The translations under genes and the position numbers were made by a program. Positions 63,979-64,000 of a stretch of 64,000 bases of DNA are shown piece by piece. The notes under the pieces are model-generated. The model saw only the letters and a list, made by a program, of their open reading frames with translations, was not told the origin of the DNA and did not search any database. This stretch comes from an uncultured Spirochaetales bacterium (GTDB taxonomy: Bacteria > Spirochaetota > Spirochaetia > Sphaerochaetales > Sphaerochaetaceae): NCBI GenBank assembly GCA_949282255.1, contig CASDPA010000007.1, positions 1 through 64,000 of the forward strand. The letters run 5' to 3'. How positions within the stretch are numbered: the stretch's first letter is position 1; every line of letters begins with the position of its first letter.

Positions 63979-64000
63979 ATGAAAAAAGATAAGAACAAGA
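63979..64000 (+). CDS. Start of a second carbohydrate ABC permease (partial)
   Basis: ATG 63979 opens MKKDKNK just 13 bp after the LplB-like stop, preceded by AAGGGGG (63964-63970). Only seven codons are in the window. An LplC-type partner is expected here from the family arrangement; the identity is inference. Confidence 0.5.

Overview
This 64 kb window looks like chromosomal DNA of a spirochaete (Sphaerochaeta/Treponema-like). The assignment rests on protein style: a BMP-type binding protein whose signal peptide ends in the FAGGAQ pattern common in that phylum, several sugar ABC systems, a lipoprotein/beta-barrel pair, and moderate GC with AT-rich intergenic DNA. There is no rRNA or other decisive marker, so phylum is an inference (about 0.7). 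Nearly all genes sit in tight operons with overlapping stop/start codons.

Layout. 1-710: the end of an IS21-like element, then the trailer part of a CRISPR array with type I-F repeats (28 bp repeats, 32 bp spacers). 866-948: tRNA-Leu(UAA). 1.0-5.05 kb: a membrane-anchored coiled-coil protein, an Uup-like ABC-F ATPase, AzlCD exporter and a methyltransferase. 5.3-10.2 kb: BMP-family ABC importer operon behind a long structured 5' leader. 10.4-19.9 kb: a complete ilv-leu operon (ilvN-ilvC-leuA-leuC-leuD-leuB-ilvD-ilvB) preceded by a branched-chain-rich leader peptide and attenuator. 20-23.6 kb: a uridine-kinase-like protein and two ion/anion transporters. 23.6-28.5 kb: PTS operon (LicT-type antiterminator, EIIA, EI, HPr, EIICB) behind a RAT/terminator switch. 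28.5-35.7 kb: a lipoprotein/beta-barrel pair, Vsr endonuclease, a pfk-ppx-ppk operon and Ogt. 35.9-42 kb: a YbjN-like protein, an anti-sigma/STAS pair, remnants of a binding protein and a dicarboxylate symporter, a lone sugar-binding lipoprotein and a GHKL kinase with a frameshifted LytTR regulator. 42-52.3 kb: a radical SAM protein and an L-arabinose operon (regulator, ABC importer, kinase, araA, araD). 52.5-64 kb: LysR with a CMD/cupin gene, a cyclophilin-like protein, EamA, M18 peptidase, HAD phosphatase, a MarR-controlled heterodimeric ABC exporter, an esterase and the start of an LplB/LplC-type importer.

How it fits together. The cell makes its own branched-chain amino acids and has a pair able to export them. 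It takes up sugars by PTS and by ABC transporters, and it couples glycolysis (pfk) to polyphosphate in one operon. Three RNA switches can be read directly: the ilv attenuator, the LicT RAT/terminator and the unclassified BMP leader.

The most unusual part is 37.7-44.8 kb. Two different sites there look like deletion junctions (binding protein/symporter at about 38.31 kb; arabinose regulator/binding protein at about 44.04 kb), and a response regulator is frameshifted at about 41.32 kb. Either this is a zone of recent gene decay or the assembly is faulty there; reads across the junctions would tell. No complete, clearly novel defence or biosynthetic system was found. The best candidates for new biology are the BMP-operon leader and the PTS regulatory set, in which both the antiterminator PRD2 and HPr lack their usual phosphorylation residues.
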